From assembly GCA_014896375.1 (NCBI GenBank), contig JADBKN010000051.1, forward strand, positions 124,001-188,000: 64,000 nt of DNA, written 5' to 3'. Both the position numbers and the translations under genes were made by a program. The DNA is from Bacillota bacterium (GTDB lineage: Bacteria > Bacillota > Sulfobacillia > RBS10-35 > Bu92). Within the stretch, counting starts at the first letter, position 1; every line of letters begins with the position of its first letter. The notes beneath the pieces are model-generated. The model did not search any database. It was not told where the DNA came from and worked only from the letters and a program-made list of their open reading frames with translations. Below, in pieces: positions 19,870 to 30,600 of this stretch.

Positions 19870-21984
19870 TTAAGTGCTCCGCGTCGCCGCGGCCTCCTCC
19901 TCGCCCTTCTCGGCCTCGCTCGCCGCGAGGAAGCGGTCGAACCAGCCCACGATCCGCTCCAGCCGCTCCAGCCGGTTGACGGGCTTGCCGGAGCGCGAAA
20001 GCTCGTGGTTCTCCCCGGAGAAGCGCACGAACTCGACCGTCTTCCCCAGGCGCTTGAGCGCGATGTACCACTGCTCCGCCTGCTCGATGGGGCAGCGATG
20101 GTCCTCGTCCGAGTGGATGATGAGCAAGGGCGTCACCACGTTCCGCGCGTAGCGGATGGGGGAGCGCTCCATGATGCGCTCCTCGGCGTCCCACATCTCG
20201 GCGTCGCCCAGCTCGCGCCGGTTGAAGTGGAAGCCGATGTCACTCGTCCCGTACATGCTGTAGAGGTTCGAGATGCTGCGCTGCGTGACGGCCGCCTTAA
20301 AGCGGTCGGTGTGGCCGACGATCCAGTTCGTCATGTACCCGCCGTAGCTGCCGCCTGTCACGCCGAGGCGGTTGCGGTCGATCCAGTCGAAGCGCTCCAG
20401 CGCCGCGTCGACCCCCGCCATGATGTCGCGGTAGTCCTGACCGCCCCAGTCCCCCACGCAGCCGCGCGTGAACGCCTCGCCGTAGCCGGTGGAACCGCGG
20501 GGGTTGGTGTAGAGCACGCCGTACCCGCGCGCCGCGAGCAGCTGGAACTCGTGGAAAAAGATGTTGCCGTAGGCCGTGTGCGGCCCTCCGTGGATCTCAA
20601 GCACCAGCGGCGCCTTCTCCCCTGGCTTCAGCCCCACCGGCTTCATGATCCACGCGTCGAGCAGCTGCCCGCCCTCCCCCACGTACTGGAAGGGCTCCGG
20701 CACGGAGAGCTCAAGCTCCTTGAAGAGCGCCTCGTTGTCCGCCGTGCGGCGCTGGAGGCCGGTGCCGTCGAGGGCCATCGTGTAGATGTCGCCCGGGCTC
20801 AGCGGGTTCGCGCCCACGTAGGCGATCGTGCCGCCCCTGGCATCGAACGACGTGACGACGAGCGGCTCGTCCGGCGTGACGCGGCGGACATCGCCGCTTT
20901 GCACGTCGACGGCGAAGATCGGGCAGTTGCCGCGCTCGGTGAAGGTGACGAAGATCGTGCGGCCGTCCGCGCTCCAGACCGGCCCGGAGCTGCCGTGGTC
21001 CCACTTCGCGTCCGCGCCCACGGAGTTCCCGGCCGTGTGGTCGAAGGCGCGGGTGAGGTTGCGCGGCTCGCCGCCCTCCACGGGCACGATCCACAGGTCC
21101 ACGTTCGCCACGCGGTCGCCTTGGTCGTGGCCCAGATAGGCGATGAAGCGGCCGTCCGGCGAGAAGGCCGGCGCCATCGACGGCCCGCGGCTGGGTGTGA
21201 GGCGGCGCGGCTCGCCCCCCTCCGCCGGGACGATGAAGATGTCGCTCCAGCTCTCATGCGGGTCGTCGACGCGGTGGTTGGACACGAACGCGATCCAGCG
21301 GCCGTCCGGGGACCAGGCGATGCCGCCCTCATCGAACCCGCCGAATGTGAGCTGGCGCGCTTCTCCCGTCTTGACATCGAAGATGTGGATGTGACGGCGC
21401 CGGTCGGGGTCGATGAAACCGACGCCGTTGAACTTGTAGCGCAGCCGCGTGATGATGCGCACGTCGGGCTTCGGCGGCTTCTTGCCGTCCTGGCCGCCGT
21501 TCGCCGCAGCCTTCGCCGCCCCCGTATCCGCACCGGCGGCCGCGCCGGCGCGGCCGGCCTCGTCGCCCTCCTTCTTCTCCGGATCCCGCAGCACCACGGC
21601 CAGGCGCTTGCCGTCCGGCGACCACGCCACCTCCCCGGCCCCCTGCTCCTCCGTGGTGAGGGGCCGCGCCTCGCCGCCCGCGAGGTCGAGGATGTAGATG
21701 CGCGGCTTGCCGGTGCGGTTGCTCGTAAAGGCCAGCCGGCGCCCGTCCGGCGACCAGCGCGGCGCTTCTTCCACCGTGGTGCCGTTCTTGTTCTCGCCGT
21801 ACGTGAGGCGACGCGGCTCCCCGCCGTCTTGCAGGTCGAGGAGCCAGATGGAGGAATTGTAGCCGTTCTGGATCTCGTCCGCCTGCGTACGTACGAAGGC
21901 GAGACGCCGCCCGTCCGGTGAAAGCCTGGGATCCCCCACCCAACGCAGCGCCAAGAGGTCCCGAGCCGTGATCTTCCGACCCAT
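19870..21984 (-). CDS. S9 family prolyl oligopeptidase/acylaminoacyl-peptidase
   Basis: WD40-like beta-propeller repeats, GVTGGSYGGYMTNW nucleophile elbow, C-terminal DEDHRCPIEQAEQWY. Confidence 0.92.
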   Translation of the reverse strand: MGRKITARDLLALRWVGDPRLSPDGRRLAFVRTQADEIQNGYNSSIWLLDLQDGGEPRRLTYGENKNGTTVEEAPRWSPDGRRLAFTSNRTGKPRIYILDLAGGEARPLTTEEQGAGEVAWSPDGKRLAVVLRDPEKKEGDEAGRAGAAAGADTGAAKAAANGGQDGKKPPKPDVRIITRLRYKFNGVGFIDPDRRRHIHIFDVKTGEARQLTFGGFDEGGIAWSPDGRWIAFVSNHRVDDPHESWSDIFIVPAEGGEPRRLTPSRGPSMAPAFSPDGRFIAYLGHDQGDRVANVDLWIVPVEGGEPRNLTRAFDHTAGNSVGADAKWDHGSSGPVWSADGRTIFVTFTERGNCPIFAVDVQSGDVRRVTPDEPLVVTSFDARGGTIAYVGANPLSPGDIYTMALDGTGLQRRTADNEALFKELELSVPEPFQYVGEGGQLLDAWIMKPVGLKPGEKAPLVLEIHGGPHTAYGNIFFHEFQLLAARGYGVLYTNPRGSTGYGEAFTRGCVGDWGGQDYRDIMAGVDAALERFDWIDRNRLGVTGGSYGGYMTNWIVGHTDRFKAAVTQRSISNLYSMYGTSDIGFHFNRRELGDAEMWDAEERIMERSPIRYARNVVTPLLIIHSDEDHRCPIEQAEQWYIALKRLGKTVEFVRFSGENHELSRSGKPVNRLERLERIVGWFDRFLAASEAEKGEEEAAATRST

Positions 21985-22176
21985 TCCGCCACTCCCCTCA
22001 GGTGGTCCCCGTCCCGGGGTGGGGCGCGGCCCGCGCCTCCGCCGAGGGCGCGGCGCGGACGGCGTCCCGCAAGTGAGGCATTATTTCGTGAGACGAAGGA
22101 TATTCCCTACCGGGGAGCGAACGAGGATCGGCGCGACCGCCGGGCGCCGCGGTACCATGGATGGAAAACGATCCGG

Positions 22177-23448
22177 GTGATGACGATGACCGACCGTCCA
22201 CAGCCGTCCTTCGACCCGTCCGCCTCCGGTGCGCCGCGCGCCGCCGGCTACCGCCTGGAGACGTGGACCGTGCACGCCGGCCGCCCCGGCTGGCCGCGCG
22301 AGGGCCACTCCGCGGCGCCGCCGGAAGCCGGCCAGCCCACAGCGCCGACCATCGTGCCGGCCACGGCCTACTGGTACCCCGACGCCGCCGCCCTGGACCG
22401 CGTGATCGAGGACGGCACGCGCGGCTTCAGCTACTCCCGCTACGGCACGCCCACGGCCGCGGCCCTCGAAGCGGCGCTCGCCGGCCTTGAGGGCACCGAG
22501 GCCGCCATCGCCTACCCGTCCGGCATGGCCGCCATCCACGCCGCGCTGCTCGGCGCCGGCCTCCGCCCGGGCGACCGTCTCCTTCTCTCGCGCGACGTCT
22601 ACGGCGCCACGTTCACGCTGGCGCGCCGTCTCTTCGTGGAGCTCGGCGTGCAGGTGGAGCTCGTCGACGCCACCGACACCGCCGCCGCCCGCGCCGCGCT
22701 CCAGCGCCTCCGCCCGCGCGCCTTCCTCTTTGAGACGATCTCGAACCCGCTCCTGCGCGTGGTCGACGGTCCGGCGCTCGTGGCCGCCGCCCATGAGGCC
22801 GGGGCGCTCGTCATCGTCGACAACACCTTCGCCACGCCGCTCCTCGCGCGCCCCGCCGAGTGGGGAGCCGACTTCGTCGTCCACAGCACGACGAAGTTCC
22901 TCTCCGGCCACGGCGACGTCACCGGGGGCGTCATCTGCACCACCGCGGAGCGGCGCCGCGCGCTTCTTGAGCTGAACAAGATGGTCGGCGCCGTGCCGTC
23001 GCCCTTCGACTGCTGGCTCACCCTCCGCGGCCTGCGCACCCTCGCTGTGCGCGTGGAGCGCCAGACGCGCACGGCCGCGGCGCTCGCCGCGCGGCTGCAG
23101 GCGATGCCCGGCGTGGCGCGCGTCCACTACCCGGGGTTGCCGGGCCACCCAGATCACGAGCGCGCCGCGCGGCTCCTGCGCGCGCCGGGCTCGATGATCG
23201 CCCTCGACCTCGCGGGCGGCCGCGCCGCCGCCCTCGCGCTCCTTGAGCGCTGCCGCCTCTGGATCCCGGCCACCACGCTCGGCGACAGCTGGTCGCTCAT
23301 CCTCTACCCGGCGATGTCCTCCCACCGCGCGCTGACCCCTGAGGAACGGGCGGCGCTCGGCATCGGCGACGGGCTGGTGCGGCTGTCCGTGGGGCTGGAA
23401 GACGAGGAGGACCTCGCCCGGGACCTGGAACGGGCGTTGGGGGCGTGA
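22177..23448 (+). CDS. Cystathionine gamma-synthase/lyase family PLP enzyme
   Basis: YSRYGTPTAAALE, YPSGMAAIHAALL, VDNTFATPLLARP, VHSTTKFLSGHGDVTGG. Confidence 0.9.
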   Translation: MMTMTDRPQPSFDPSASGAPRAAGYRLETWTVHAGRPGWPREGHSAAPPEAGQPTAPTIVPATAYWYPDAAALDRVIEDGTRGFSYSRYGTPTAAALEAALAGLEGTEAAIAYPSGMAAIHAALLGAGLRPGDRLLLSRDVYGATFTLARRLFVELGVQVELVDATDTAAARAALQRLRPRAFLFETISNPLLRVVDGPALVAAAHEAGALVIVDNTFATPLLARPAEWGADFVVHSTTKFLSGHGDVTGGVICTTAERRRALLELNKMVGAVPSPFDCWLTLRGLRTLAVRVERQTRTAAALAARLQAMPGVARVHYPGLPGHPDHERAARLLRAPGSMIALDLAGGRAAALALLERCRLWIPATTLGDSWSLILYPAMSSHRALTPEERAALGIGDGLVRLSVGLEDEEDLARDLERALGA

Positions 23449-24665
23449 GCCGCACCTTCGCCGCCCTGCGCCACCCCCACTTCCGCGCGATGTGGATCGC
23501 GCTCCTGCTCTCCAATACGGGCACCTGGATGCAGACGGTCTCCCAAGGTTGGCTCGTGTACCAGCTCACCGATTCCCAGGTCTACCTGGGGTCGGTCGGG
23601 CTCGTGCGCGCGCTGCCGCTCCTCACGCTCTCCCTTGTGGGCGGCGCCGCGGCCGACCGCTTCGACCGCCGCCGGCTGCTCTACGTCACGAACACGGCCG
23701 CGGCCGTGCTCTCGCTGCTCCTCGCCGTCCTCACCTGGACGGGCACCGTGCGCGTCTGGCACATCCTCGCCATCGGCCTCTTGAGCGCGGCCGTGCTGTC
23801 CTTCGACCAACCCACGCGCCAGGCGTTCATCCCCACCCTCGTCCCGCGGGAGCTGCTGATGAACGCCATCTCCCTCAACTCGATGACGTTCAACGGCGCC
23901 GCCGTCTTCGGCCCCGCCCTGGCCGGCGCGCTCGTGCCGTGGATCGGGCTCGGCGGCAACTTCTTCCTCAACGCTCTGAGCTACGCGGCCGTGCCGCTGG
24001 CGCTCTGGCGCATGAAGCTGCCGCCGCAGCCGGAGAGGGCGCCGCGCCGCGTGGCCGATGACCTGCGCGAGGGCCTGCGGTACGTGCGCGGCCGGCCGGA
24101 TCTCCTCGCGCTGCTCGCGGCCGCCGCCGGGTTGAGCTTCTTCGCCCGCTCCTACGTGGCGCTGCTCCCGGTCTTCGCGCGGGACATCCTGAAGGCCGGC
24201 GTCCAGGGGCTGGGCCTTCTCATGGCCGCGCCCGGCCTCGGCACCGTCCTCGGGGCGCTGCTCCTCGCCCACCTCGGCGACTTCCGCGCCAAGGAGAAGC
24301 TGCTGCTGGGCTCCGGGCTGGGCCTCTGCGGCGCGCTCGTCGCCTTCGCCTTCAGCCGCAGCTTCACCGCCAGCCTCGGCTTGCAGGTGGTCGCCGGCGC
24401 GGCCTCCGTGGTCGCCTCGTCCGTGATCAACACGCTGCTCCAGCTCTCCGTGGACGACGCCATGCGCGGCCGCGTGATGAGCATGTACACGCTGACGATG
24501 CTCGGCATGCTGCCGCTCGGCCAGATGCCGCTGGGGGCGCTCGGCGAGGCCTGGGGCGCGCCCTGGGCCGTGACGCTCTTCGCGTGCGTGGCGGCAGGCG
24601 TCCTCGTGGGTGCACTCAGTGCCAGCGCCCGGCGCGCCGGCGCGCGCCGGGCGCCGGCGGCGTGA
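23445..24665 (+). CDS. MFS transporter (EntS-like)
   Basis: 12-TM MFS sequence FRAMWIALLLSNTGTWMQTVSQGWLVYQLT...GGAAADRFDRRRLL; GTG start overlaps upstream stop. Confidence 0.88.
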   Translation: MSRTFAALRHPHFRAMWIALLLSNTGTWMQTVSQGWLVYQLTDSQVYLGSVGLVRALPLLTLSLVGGAAADRFDRRRLLYVTNTAAAVLSLLLAVLTWTGTVRVWHILAIGLLSAAVLSFDQPTRQAFIPTLVPRELLMNAISLNSMTFNGAAVFGPALAGALVPWIGLGGNFFLNALSYAAVPLALWRMKLPPQPERAPRRVADDLREGLRYVRGRPDLLALLAAAAGLSFFARSYVALLPVFARDILKAGVQGLGLLMAAPGLGTVLGALLLAHLGDFRAKEKLLLGSGLGLCGALVAFAFSRSFTASLGLQVVAGAASVVASSVINTLLQLSVDDAMRGRVMSMYTLTMLGMLPLGQMPLGALGEAWGAPWAVTLFACVAAGVLVGALSASARRAGARRAPAA

Positions 24666-24719
24666 GCTGGGCCGGCGGGGCCGCGTGAGCCCGCGGCCCC
24701 GCCGGCCGCGTAGGCTCCG

Positions 24720-25829
24720 CTACGCGCGGATTTCCACAGTCTTCTCCGTCAGGTGGCGGATCAGGTCCCACTTCGGCTCGAACCCCAGGCCGGGCCCGGA
24801 CGGCAGGGGGATGGTGCCGTCCGGACGCACCCGGACGGGTGGGTCGATGATGTCCTCGTCCCAGTACCGGTCGCTGCCTGAGGTATCGCCCGGCAGCGTG
24901 AAGCCCGGCAGGGAGGCGATGGCGATGTTGTGCGCCCTCCCGATGCCGGACTCCAGCATCCCGCCGCACCACACCGGCACGCCAGCCGCGCGGCAGATGT
25001 CGTGCACCTCGATGGCGCGCTGCAGCCCGCCCACGCGGCCGATCTTGATGTTGATGATCCGGCAGGCGCCGAGCTCGATGGCCGTGCGCGCGTCTTCCGG
25101 CGTGTGGATGCTCTCGTCCAGGCAGATCGGCGTGCGCAGCCGCGGCTGCAGCCGGCTGTGGTGGACGATGTCATCGTGGGAGAGCGGCTGCTCGATCATC
25201 ATGAGGTCGAGCTCGTCGAAGTGCGCGAGGTGGTCCGCGTCCGTCAGCCGGTAGGCGGAGTTGGCGTCGGCCATGATGGGCGTGTCCGGGAACCGCCGGC
25301 GCACCGCAGCGACGAATTCGTAGTCGTGGCCGGGCTCGATCTTCAGCTTGATCCGCCGGTAGCCCTGCGCCACAAAGCCGCCGACGACCTCCACCAGCGC
25401 CTCCGGCGAAGCCTGGATGCCGATGGACACGCCCACCGGGATCGGCCGCTCCTCGCCGCCCAGCGCCTTCCACAGCGGGATCCCCTGCGCGCGGGCGTAC
25501 GCGTCCCAGAGGGCGCTTTCGAGGCCGGACTTGGCCATCTGGTTGCGCCGGACGAAGTCCAGCCGCGGCGCGATCTCGCAGGGGTGGTCGAAGGGCTTGC
25601 CGAGGAGCGCCGGCACGAGCCACCGCTCCAGCGCGATCAGCGCGCCGTCGACGAACTCCTCGTTGTAGAGCGGCTCATCCATCGCGACGACTTCCGCCAG
25701 CCCCGTGACGCCTTCGCACTCGGCCTCCACCAGGATGAAGCGCCGGTCCAGCTCCACGCCGAAGCTGGTCCGGAAGGGCGACTTCAACCGCATCCGCAGG
25801 ACGTGCAAGCGCACGCGTTCGAGCTTCAA
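24720..25829 (-). CDS. o-Succinylbenzoate synthase/N-succinylamino acid racemase (enolase superfamily)
   Basis: KLKIEPG, MADANSAY, DLMMIEQPL, CLDESIHTPEDA, NIKIGRVGGL. Confidence 0.87.
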   Translation of the reverse strand: MKLERVRLHVLRMRLKSPFRTSFGVELDRRFILVEAECEGVTGLAEVVAMDEPLYNEEFVDGALIALERWLVPALLGKPFDHPCEIAPRLDFVRRNQMAKSGLESALWDAYARAQGIPLWKALGGEERPIPVGVSIGIQASPEALVEVVGGFVAQGYRRIKLKIEPGHDYEFVAAVRRRFPDTPIMADANSAYRLTDADHLAHFDELDLMMIEQPLSHDDIVHHSRLQPRLRTPICLDESIHTPEDARTAIELGACRIINIKIGRVGGLQRAIEVHDICRAAGVPVWCGGMLESGIGRAHNIAIASLPGFTLPGDTSGSDRYWDEDIIDPPVRVRPDGTIPLPSGPGLGFEPKWDLIRHLTEKTVEIRA

Positions 25830-26791
25830 AGCTTCGCGCCTCCCAAGATAAATTCGTAGCGGCCCACGCCCGCGGCCGCGTCACGCCGGAATCCGCACAC
25901 TACGGCGCCCAAGGAGAAGGCTTTCTGGAAAGCCGCCGCCGTCGCCTGCCGCCACGCGAGTGCGAGGTCCGTGTCGGCCGCCTTGAGTTCCTGGAAGTGC
26001 AGCGGGATCTCGATGAAGCCGAGCCTCCACGGACGCTCCGGCCAGACCGGCGCAGCGGGCGCGCGCGCGGGCCGGATGAGGGGATGCGTCGGGGCGCCGT
26101 CACCGCCGTGGCCGCCCTTGCGGCCATCGCCGGGCACGCCGCCGTCCTCGCCGCAGGGGCCCGCCGGCGCCGCGCTCCCCCCGCTCGCGAGCCGGCCCCC
26201 GCCCGCCGGCGCGTCCCCGTCCGGCGCGACAAGCCCGTCGTCCCGTCGCCGCGCGGCGAGGAACACCACGGGCTCGCCGTCCACGCGCGGGACCGCTCCC
26301 GCCGCACCGTCCACCCACCACTCGGCCAGCAGGCGGTCCGACGGCAGGCCACGGTTCAGGGGGTCATCCATGAAGCCATAGTGGTTGGGGAGGAACGTCC
26401 GCGCCAGCGCCCCGAGTTTAACGATGTTGAAGTTGGCGTTGCCCGCCTGGAGCGGGTCGAACGTCCAGGTGACGACGCGGTACCCCTTCTCCCGCGCGAC
26501 CTCCCTCTGCCGCAGCTTGAGCGCCGCCCCCACACCGCGGCTCTGGTAGGCCGGCTCCACCGCCGCCATGTGCGACCAGAGCCACGCCTCGCGCCCGTCC
26601 CAGGCCGCGAAGCCCAGACAGAAGCCGACGATGCGCCCCTCGGCGCGCGCCACCAGCACCGTGCCCCCCGTCTCGGCTGCCACCAGCATGAGCTCCGACG
26701 GCACCACGACGGAAGGGCTCCAGGTCTCCGCCTGCAGCCGCTCGACCTCGTTCAGGTCCTTCAGCGACCGTGCTTCCTCGATGACGATCAT
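25826..26791 (-). CDS. GNAT acetyltransferase (MenC/NSAR-linked type), with low-complexity insertion
   Basis: GFCLGFAAWDGREAWLWSHMAAVEPAYQSRGVGAALKLRQREVAREKGYRVVTWTFDPLQAGNANFNIVKLGA. Confidence 0.8.
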   Translation of the reverse strand: MIVIEEARSLKDLNEVERLQAETWSPSVVVPSELMLVAAETGGTVLVARAEGRIVGFCLGFAAWDGREAWLWSHMAAVEPAYQSRGVGAALKLRQREVAREKGYRVVTWTFDPLQAGNANFNIVKLGALARTFLPNHYGFMDDPLNRGLPSDRLLAEWWVDGAAGAVPRVDGEPVVFLAARRRDDGLVAPDGDAPAGGGRLASGGSAAPAGPCGEDGGVPGDGRKGGHGGDGAPTHPLIRPARAPAAPVWPERPWRLGFIEIPLHFQELKAADTDLALAWRQATAAAFQKAFSLGAVVCGFRRDAAAGVGRYEFILGGAKL

Positions 26792-26896
26792 GCCACTCAC
26801 TCCAACTCCGCGGCATGAAATTCCACGCCTCGTTTCAATGTCCTTTACGCGGCGCCGGCCAAGGGAGGCAGGAAGGAACTGGGCGAAGCGCGGCGA

Positions 26897-27544
26897 ATGG
26901 TACGTACGTGCCGAGCACGCCGGCCGCGCGGGACGCGGCCGGATAACGGAAGGCGGGACGTCGCCCTGGCCGTCCGGCGTGAAGAGACCGAATCGATCGT
27001 CGCCTCCATCGGTCAGAAGATCCGGCAGATCCGCATGCGCAAGGGTCTTCTGTTGAAAGACCTTGCGGAGCGCACCGGCGTGACCCCCTCGCTCATCAGC
27101 CAAGTGGAGCGGGGCCTCGCCACGCCCTCACTGCACACGCTGCGCGCGCTGGCGGACGCGCTGGAAGTCCCGGTCGTCACCTTCTTCCAGGAGTCCTCCA
27201 GCCAGGAGGGCGTCGTCATGCGCGCCGCCGACCGTCCCCGCCTCTCCCTGCCGTCCTCGGAGGCCGTGTACGAGATCCTCAGCCCTCGGGACTCGGACAA
27301 GCTGCTGCTTGCGGAGGTGCGCCTGCAGCCCGGCCAGTCCACCTCGGCGCGGCCGTTCTCCCATAACGCCGACGAGGTCACGGTGCTGCTCAAGGGCACG
27401 GTCAAGTTCGAGTGGGGCGACCAGGTCTTCCGCCTCAAGGCCGGGGACAGCATCCTCATCCCGCGCGGCGTGGCCCACCGGATGACGAACATCGGCTCCG
27501 TGGAGGCGCGCGCCATCTTCGCCATGACGCCCCCGAGCTTCTGA
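26897..27544 (+). CDS. XRE-cupin transcriptional regulator (start uncertain)
   Basis: HTH IGQKIRQIRMRKGLLLKDLAERTGVTPSLISQVERG and C-terminal cupin RPFSHNADEVTVLLKGTVKFEWGDQVFRLKAGDSILIPRGVAHRMTN. Confidence 0.88.
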   Translation: MVRTCRARRPRGTRPDNGRRDVALAVRREETESIVASIGQKIRQIRMRKGLLLKDLAERTGVTPSLISQVERGLATPSLHTLRALADALEVPVVTFFQESSSQEGVVMRAADRPRLSLPSSEAVYEILSPRDSDKLLLAEVRLQPGQSTSARPFSHNADEVTVLLKGTVKFEWGDQVFRLKAGDSILIPRGVAHRMTNIGSVEARAIFAMTPPSF

Positions 27545-27698
27545 CGCCCCTGCCGCCTGGACCGGGGCGATCTTCGTCAGGGAGATTCTTCTTCGGCAAA
27601 ATCTAGCAAAGATTTGTCAATTCGGTGACAATTTCTGTTCTTGAAAGGAACGCCATTTCCCTGGGGACAACCCCCTTCTTTAGGAGGTCGTCCCCACC

Positions 27699-30600
27699 GT
27701 GCGTTCCCGCTGCGAAGACCGCACCCGCATCCCAGACCGCACCCGCAATCAAGCCCAAAAGCCCATGCGCGCCCGCGCCGCCGCGGCCGCCGTGGCCCTG
27801 TGGCTGGCCGTGGCGGCTCTCCTGCCGCCGGGCGCGCCGGCCCTGGCGGCGGGCGGCGGCGCGCCGGGGACCACGGCGGCCGCCGCACCGTCGTCGCCGT
27901 ACGTCGACCTTGACCCGCACCGCTACGGCTGGGCCCTGCCCGCCATCCTGGACCTGCGCCAGAGGGGCCTCATGATCGGCGTCGACGCGCGCCACTTCGC
28001 GCCGTCGCGGCCGCTCACGCGCGCCGAGCTGGCGGTGCTCTTCGTGCGCCTCAAGGCGCTGCCGCTCGACGGCGTGGGGCCCGCCTACAGCGACCTGCCG
28101 CCCGGAGCGTGGTACTTCGCCGCCGCGGAGGCAGCCGCGGCGAACGGTCTCTTGCTCGGCGTGACCAAGGACCGCTTCGCGCCGCAAGATCCCGTCACGC
28201 GCGCCATGACCGCGGTGGTGGCGGTGCGCGCGCTGGGCCTCGACCGCGTCGCGCAGGACCTTGCCGGCGCGGCCCTGCCCTACCGCGATGCCGCCGCGGT
28301 GCCCGCCTGGGCGCGCGGCGCGGTGTCCATCGCGGGTGCGCTGGGGGTGATGCAGGGTGACGCCGCCGGCTTCCGCCCGCAGCAGAGCGTCACGCGCGCC
28401 GAGGCCGCGGTGATCGTCGAGCGGCTCCTCGCCGTGCCGGACGAGGCCGTGGCGGCACAGGGGAACCGCGCCGTCGCGTACCTCAACGTCGATGTCCCGC
28501 GCGCGGAGCTGAACGTCGGCGACCGCGCCACCTTCCGCGCCTGGGGCCATGACGCCGCCACCTACCTCATCCCGACGGCTGTGGCGTGGTCGGCGAGCCA
28601 GGGGACGATCGCGCCCGACGGCACCTTCGCGGCCGCCAAGCCCGGTACGGCGCGCATCACGGCGACCGTGCCCGGCACCGGCGTGGCGCGCACCGTGACG
28701 GTGAAGGTCCACCAGCCGGCAAGGCTCGCCTTCGGGGACGGCCTGCCGCCCGTGGCGCTCGCCGGCACGCCCTTCACCGCGGCCGTGGCCGTGCTGGACA
28801 CGGCAGGCGCCCTCGACCCCGCCGACAACGGCCGCACCGTCACCCTCATCGTCTCCGGTCCCAGCGGCGCCTCCCGCACGCTCACGGCACGCACCTCGGG
28901 CGGCTGGGCCACCTTCACGCTGGCCCTCGACGCGCCGGGTGCCTACACGCTCACGGCGCAGGCCGGCTCTCTGGAGACGGCCGCGGCGCAGGTGCAGGCC
29001 GCAGCGCAGCCCGTCGGCGCGCTGGAGCTCACGGCGGACGGCGCGCCGGCCGGGGCCGCCCCTCTCCCGCGCACGGCCGGCGACACCGTCTCCCTGGCCG
29101 TGGCCGTGCGCGCTCCGGACGGCAGCCTGCGCCCGGAGCGGTTCCCCGTGCGGTTGAGCGTCTCCGGGGCCGGCGCCGCGCTCACGCAGGGCTCGGTCCT
29201 CGTCCGAGGCAGCGCCGCGGCCGGCCAGCTGCGCCTCTCCGCCCCCGGCGCGGTCGCGCTCTCCCTCAGCGTGCCGGGCGGCGCCGTCCTCGGGGCCTCC
29301 GCCGCCTTCGCCGTCCAGCCGCGCGGCACGGTGCAGATCCTCGGCGCGAACCCCGCGCAGGTCGCGGCCGGCCGGCCGGCCACGCTTCAGGCGCGCCTCC
29401 TCGGCCCGGACGGCACCCCGCTCCCGCTCTCGGGCGTGACGGTCACGCTCACGCCGCACGGCCCGCACGGCTACGACCTGCCGGCGCTGGCGGCCGCCAC
29501 GCAGAACGGCGTCGCCACCTTCACCTTCACGCCCGTCTTCGCCGGCGCCTACGGCTTCCAGGCGAGCGCCCCCGGCTTCGCCCCCGGCGACGCCGGCGGC
29601 GTGCTGAACGTGACACCGGCGGAGCTCGCGCAACTCGTCATCCATGCCGCCCCGTCGACGATCCTCGCCCCCGGCGGGACGGCGTCGATCTACGCCGCGC
29701 TCGCCGACCGCTACGGCAACGCCATCGACGCGCCCTTCCAGCTCCGCGCGCAGGCCGCCGCGGGCTCCGGCACGCTGGGCGGGACCCTGAGCGGGTCCCT
29801 CTCCGGCGACGCGGCCGCGGGCCTCGACGCGCAGACCGCCCTCGCCGGGCCGGGCACCGTCGCCATCTTCACGGCCGGCGCGGCCGGCGCGCGCACGCTC
29901 ACCTTCACGAGCCCGGACCACCCGCAGCTGCCGCCCGTGACCGTCACCTTCCGCGTGGTGCAGCGGCCCGCGGACGTCGTCGCCGGCAAGGGGCTGTGGC
30001 TTCTCTTCGGAGACTGGAAGGCCGTCGACGACGATGAGATCGTGCGGCGCGCGGTGCAGGGCGGCTACAGCCACATCTACCTGGAGATCGCCACGAGCGG
30101 CGACGGCTTCTACGGCCGGCGGGCGCTCGACCAGCTCCTCTGGAAGGTCCACAACGCCGGCATCGCCTTCATCGCCTGGGTGTACCCGGACCTGCGCAAC
30201 CCGGCGTCCGACACGGCCTGGACGCGGGACGTGATCGCCTACGCCACGCCCGAGGGCGACCGGCCGGACGCCTTCGCGCCGGACATCGAGGAGGTGCTCG
30301 ATCCGTCGACCGTCGCGGCCTACGCGGCCGCGGTGCGCGCCGCGCTCGGGCCGGAGGGGCGCTTCGTGGCCGTCACCTACCCGCCGCAGGCGCGGCCGGA
30401 CTATCCCTTCCGCCAGCTCGCGCCGTACGTCGACGCCTTCGCGCCCATGAGCTACTGGCACACCCGCGTGCGCGAGTACACGTTCGCCGACGCCTACCGT
30501 TACGTCGCCGACTCCGTCCGCCGGCTGCGGCAGCTGGCCGGCGTGGACGTGCCGGTGAGCGTGATCGGCCAGACGTACGACATGTTCGCCGCGGGCGGCC

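Noticed and set aside
19852-21921. 689-aa plus-strand ORF
   Set aside because: Antisense shadow of the S9 peptidase; no recognisable domain.
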